From: Daphnia pulex
Lineage: Eukaryota; Arthropoda; Branchiopoda; Diplostraca; Daphniidae
DNA: 64,000 nucleotides
Assembly: GCF_021134715.1 (NCBI RefSeq)
Contig: NC_060019.1
Coordinates: 8,494,001-8,558,000, forward strand
Direction: 5' to 3'
The position numbers and the translations under genes were made by a program. Below the pieces are notes generated by a model. It was not told the DNA's origin. It ran no database searches and was given only the letters and a program-made list of their open reading frames with translations. The stretch's first letter is position 1, and each line of letters starts with the position of its first letter. Positions 59,647-64,000 of this stretch are shown here, one piece after another.

Positions 59647-61154
59647 CTGCCATCAAAAATAACAAAAACAAAAATGAAATCAAAAAGGAAAACAAAAAAC
59701 AAAACGCATTATTATCGTTCGATTTTTTGGGCGATTGGAGAGGGATTAAATATTCCGAGAAACAAGGTTGCGCGTGTGATGTGATTATTACATTATTCCG
59801 TGGCCCACCATCGGTGCGAAAATGAAAACTCAAATAGCAGGAACGGATAATGACGACCTTTGGCAGCGTTCGTCGCGAAAACAATAAGGTGTGTCTCTTT
59901 TCACTTTTGTTTTTAATTGGATCGCGTGGCGGATGGAATTCTCCTCCGCATTTGAAACACATAATAACCGCGCCCGATCGTAATGAATAAAATAAATGAG
60001 GAGAGAGAGAGACTATCCTTTTCCTTATTGTTCAAGTTGATAATAAATAAGGGCCTTGTTTTAGTTTCTCATGTCGTATTGTCTCTCAACCGAGAGAGAA
60101 AAAGAGAAAAAGAAAAAACCTTTTGGGAGAAAAATAGAAAAGAACTTTCGCCGTTGTTTGTTCAAGAAGAATATTTCCCGACGTCCTCGATAGGTAGTTG
60201 CCATCCTAACCTTTTCTCTTTCCAAATCGAATGAAGAAGAGTCGATTAACATGTTGGTTGGTATGTTGACTATCATCTCTCGGTCGGTGGCGGCGCCCAC
60301 ACCCAAAATAAGAAGACGCGACGATACGCAAAAAAGACTTTTGACTCTCCTCCCAGCTGTAACCTCAGGATAAAACCTTGTAGGGATTGTGGCAACGGCA
60401 GAGTAATGATTCGTTATAAATAAGCATCAAGGCATCGCCAGTTGACAGTTGTCCTCGAACTGGTCTCACAACAAGAAAAATTAATCCTCCCCTTTTACTG
60501 TGGTTGCACAAAAGTAGCGAACGCTCGTGAAATCACTGGAAGTTGACGGAGTACGGCCGAGGGAAGGTGAGGGAGTCAAAATTCGTTCGAGAAATCATAC
60601 TAAATTAATCCGATCCATTCAATAAAATGAAGAAACGCGATAAATTCAACGACGAATCGACCGTGTTGATCCATCTGGTGGAGAACATTGTCACGAACTG
60701 TCCAAAGAAAAAAGAAGGAAGAAGAAAAAAAGTGAAAAAAATAAACCAGCTTTTCGTTTCTTTAAAAAAGAAAAAAAAACGAAATATATGGCCGGCAATG
60801 AAAGCCAATCTTGGTAGGTATTCAACAGAGAAGGAAACAATGCGGCTGGGTCACTCCAAGTCCATTACCTAATCCCTTTTAAGGCTGTGAAGGCTATGGC
60901 TGCACGTCGCCCAACCTGGGCATCGCATGTCGTGTTGATTCCGATTCCGGAATATAGCCTTATTGTGGTACTGCGTATCGTGACGTCGTGACTCGAGATC
61001 CACGAGCGAGAGAGACAGATAGACGCATACAGAGAAAGAAAAAAGAAGAAAAAAACTAAAAAAAAAAACAAGAAGAAGAGAAGATAGAAAGAAAAGATAA
61101 CGAGCGAGAGAGACTTCATTCTTTAATCCACTCTGGCGCGGCCTGTACACTTAC
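59647..61154 (-). other. Proposed first leader intron of Shank
   Basis: It contains GA- and A-rich stretches, an inverted-repeat-prone GAGAGAAAAAGAGAAAAAG tract near 60090-60115 and no recognised exon. The 1.5 kb length is modest. Confidence 0.4.
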
Positions 61155-61197
61155 GACGCGATTTCTATGGCCGACGGACACATTTCCGACAAAAGAT
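61155..61197 (-). other. Prosap: Proposed first exon of Shank leader
   Basis: A consensus donor GTAAGTGTAC follows 61155. Upstream on the minus strand lie ATG at 61183-61181, a CGCCATTTTACATC stretch, and a TATATATA tract. From this ATG the frame reads MCPSAIEIAS and continues open into the next two exons. The 5' limit of 61197 is set about 30 bp after the TATA-like tract and is approximate. Confidence 0.35.
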
Positions 61198-61728
61198 GTA
61201 AAATGGCGGCAGCAGCGAAAGTATATATAATATATATATGTAAATGTAATGAATCGGTTCAGAATGTAAGTATACGAAGTGCACGAGAAACCTTGAGAGC
61301 AATCTGGCGCAATTATACAGTAGTGTGTGTTTCTCTCTAGCGATGTCTTTCTCATTCTCTCTGGGGAAACAATGCGCAATCAAAGTCAACGAAACAGTGG
61401 GCGGGTTTTCGGAATCATCGTACACATGACACTGATTCAATCGTGGCATCGTTACACATCTATCTAGTTCGGGATCGCATACACGTCGTGTGATGAACTT
61501 GACTAGATTTTCTTTTTTTAAAACAACCTCGACATGTTAAGAGCAGCAAACGACGGGTGACGTGGCTGACGGGATGGAAGAAGGCACGGCGCTTGTTTTT
61601 CTCAGGGAAAACGGGGCATACAACGACGAAATATATGTGACACATTTTGACTATAAGACGCTTCATCAAAATATACATGCAAAATCTGGGCAACTAGTTG
61701 GAACAGTAATATTGGAAATCAAGTTTCA
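61198..61728 (-). promoter_or_regulatory. Proposed Shank promoter region and TMEM184C 3' end
   Basis: A TATA-like alternation lies at 61222-61239, in the right place for the proposed first exon. The rest holds the TMEM184C 3' UTR, whose poly(A) signal was not found. No other gene is visible. Confidence 0.3.
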
Positions 61729-63785
61729 CTAGGCCAATATCGACGAATCATCATCGAGGTGAACGAAATCTGCGACGACTTCGACCGAACGCTCCACGTC
61801 CACTTGGACAGTGATTCGTTCGGCGCTGGTCGGTACGGTAGAAGTAGATGTAGAACGTTTGAGGGCTTTAATCCCGGCACTGATACCTTCGTGCTCGCTG
61901 TCGCTGTACATACTGTCGCTGGACATGGTTTGGTAGCCGCCGTTGGGTGCCACTGGGGAATGCATTAAGTTGTTTTGAGAGGCTACGGGTACGAGAAGGG
62001 CTCGCTTCTCCTCATCCTTGGTTGCGTGACGGGGCGGCCTTCCAGCAACTCGGCGCCGCACTGATGCACGGATTACGTGAATATGTTCCGCGACATCCCG
62101 ACGTACGTCCGACACGTCCCACATATGAAGGAAGGCAAAACAGCAGCCGTGTTGATCTTGAGCTAAATCCACGTAGGGCCGGTAAGAGAAGGAGAAATGG
62201 TGAGCCACAGCCGCCAAAAACATCTCGATGCAGATCAGAAAGTTCTATTTCCAGAACACACAAAGTAAAACAACAAGAAGGGTTTTAGATGACGTCTGAG
62301 GTACGTGACGTAATATTTTACCTGGATTTCTTGTGGGGCATGCTCACTTGGTACACTGCCGGATGGCAACAGTTTATTTATGGCTCCAGTGTAAAATAGA
62401 ATCGCTATTATAACTCCTTGGCTGTAAAAGTGTTACGAGAAAAGTCACGCAATGAAATATGAAATCAAGTTTGTAACAAGACCTTTGCTAGTAGCCAAAG
62501 GTGAGATTTTAAAATGCTAAGCTCTAGGAACTAGTTGGTGAGCTTAAAATAAACCCTACTTACAAAAAAGAGAAGAAAACGACAGCTTTGATGCACAAGA
62601 ATTTCCCGATAGGACTCATCGGCTGTAAGGCTTCTCGATGTGCTCGGTAGAAGAGAATCAGGTGGTACATGGCGACGAATTGGGAAAGATTGTTGATCGC
62701 AATCATGTAAGGGTAAGCAACATTCGTCAGAAATTTTCCCTCAGCGTATACACCATTAATCTCACATATCCTATTGATAGACACGAAAGTTATTACAGTT
62801 CACCAAGTTCGTCAGCAAAGGTTAACTAATACTTACACGGAAATAAATGCAGAAAGAGGGCGAACAATTGTGTACTGAAGAATACCATGTTTGCATCTAT
62901 GAATCAATTCACTAAAATATTTTTAAAATATTAAAGATTAAAATCAATCTATTTATTAAATTGTGCACAATATTTTGTACCTTCCCATTGGCCAGGGCTT
63001 CAGACAACACAAAGGAAAGATGTGATGTATGTGTGTCTTGGTATCTCTTAATTCAGCATCTTCATGAACTTCTTGTTTCAAGTATGTCAGAAGAAACATC
63101 ATGAAATTATAAATTACCTAATAAAAAAAAAAGAAAATGAGATTGCTGTAAAAAAAAAATCTTTGGAGAAACTTACATAAGCTTCATAACATTCTCTACA
63201 GGAGTCCAAATAAATGGCATAGTCGGGAAATGACAATCCAACCCACTGCAATAAAAGTTGTCAACGAGTCCAAAAGTAACTTTTTAGATTGCCTTTTAAA
63301 GACTTCCTCAAATGTTAATAATGTTCACTTACAGCATTAAGAGCATAAATAGGCACCATCCATAAAATTCTAATTGACAGAAGAATGAGAGGTTACAAGT
63401 ATGATGAAGATTAAGAACAAATTTTGTACATATTTTACCTGATTATGTATTTTTGCATGTGCGGCTTGTTGTAATGAACTAAATGTTGTGTTATGTCCCA
63501 TAAACTTATAGGAACTGCCATTATGGTAAAAAGCCCTCCGATAATCCATACTTCAAATTTGATTGTATACTTGCTCTTCCCCAAAGTCAGAATGAGAAGA
63601 GGAAGGACAACAACGATGACAACAAAATACAGACACCTGTGAAAAGACATTCAATTACAAAATCTGGCAAAGAGGTTATCATAATTTCAATATTACATGA
63701 CCACTGGTCGAATCCATAATCTCCATCGCGAGCAACATTTACCAATTACTCCACAAGTCTGGGAATTTACTTCCTCGTCCCTCAT
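61729..63785 (-). CDS. TMEM184C: TMEM184C-like seven-pass membrane protein
   Basis: Nine coding exons: 63785-63697, 63636-63439, 63369-63333, 63245-63177, 63117-62981, 62911-62837, 62770-62564, 62421-62322 and 62244-61729, giving 475 residues with matching phases. Family marks are clear: [78 protein letters not shown] and, after the last helix, [14 protein letters not shown]. The last motif fits the C form (KIAA/CG5850 type) rather than A or B. Seven hydrophobic helices are followed by a disordered, Ser-rich cytoplasmic tail of about 120 residues. The family is related to organic solute transporter alpha; its transport role is not established. All introns are about 50-100 bp, except one near 150. 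The usual SFWQG segment reads SFFQG here. Confidence 0.93.
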
Positions 63786-64000
63786 TATTACACAACCTCG
63801 AACTAAAACTACGTAGTTTTGAAACAACTATATACTGTTGGTGGTAGGAACAGAACAGGGAAGGTTTATATCGTCACTTATGATATGAGCTTGTTAGTGT
63901 CTCATTGCAATGATTGCGTCAACTTATTACAGACAAAAGGACCACAATTTTTCAGGAGTAGGTCGGAAAGAAGTAATAAAAAGAGGTTTTTGTACAGAGA
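63786..64000 (-). promoter_or_regulatory. Upstream region of TMEM184C
   Basis: It must hold the leader and promoter of TMEM184C. No clear TATA box or further exon is seen before the window ends. Confidence 0.4.

Noticed and set aside
59588..59962. 124-codon minus-strand ORF overlapping the leader exon
   Set aside because: It runs through the intron and acceptor site of the better supported 91-nt exon and is in a different frame from the joined leader ORF.
1..64000. CRISPR arrays, insertion sequences, operons, bacterial promoters
   Set aside because: The DNA is animal nuclear sequence with spliced genes; the repeats seen are microsatellites and lack spacer-repeat structure, and no transposase or long terminal repeat was recognised.

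Overview
The window looks like arthropod nuclear DNA, most likely a branchiopod crustacean such as Daphnia. Every confident gene is eukaryotic and spliced. Most introns are 50-110 bp with plain GT...AG ends. The gene set is animal: a single LRP5/6 (arrow-type) receptor, a single Shank, TMEM184C, RpL39 and tandem secreted lipases. The species is inferred from gene style and was not tested.

Layout. Positions 1-3711 hold a head-to-tail cluster of lipase-family genes on the + strand: the last exon of one copy at the left edge, then two complete eight-exon copies (361-1862 and 2239-3711). Positions 3712-9600 contain no recognised protein gene, only a possible spliced non-coding or short-ORF transcript (about 5040-7315) and a degenerate short repeat. 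A five-exon Wnt co-receptor gene, LRP5/6, occupies 15141-9626 on the - strand. RpL39 (16301-15922, -) and a PCM1-like coiled-coil gene (16747-19780, +) leave a shared ~450 bp gap in opposite directions. The PCM1-like gene runs tail to tail into Shank, a synaptic scaffold gene whose 13 coding exons span 30247-20599 on the - strand.

Positions 30.7-59.5 kb hold no recognisable coding sequence. They are filled with microsatellites, homopolymer runs and one CpG-rich patch. Well-formed minus-strand exons lie on both sides (59646-59556 and 30737-30710), so the simplest reading is one ~28.8 kb intron in the Shank 5' leader, very large beside the other introns here. The last gene, TMEM184C (63785-61729, -), has nine exons and lies upstream of the proposed Shank promoter near 61.2 kb.

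The most unusual signal is in the Shank leader. Four exons joined at their visible splice sites keep one frame open for 54 codons. That frame enters the exon with the Shank start codon in the same frame as Shank, but TGA and then TAG close it. No mobile element, CRISPR array, tRNA or rRNA was recognised. All gene models were built by hand from splice signals, frame continuity and remembered family features; no alignment or expression data were available.
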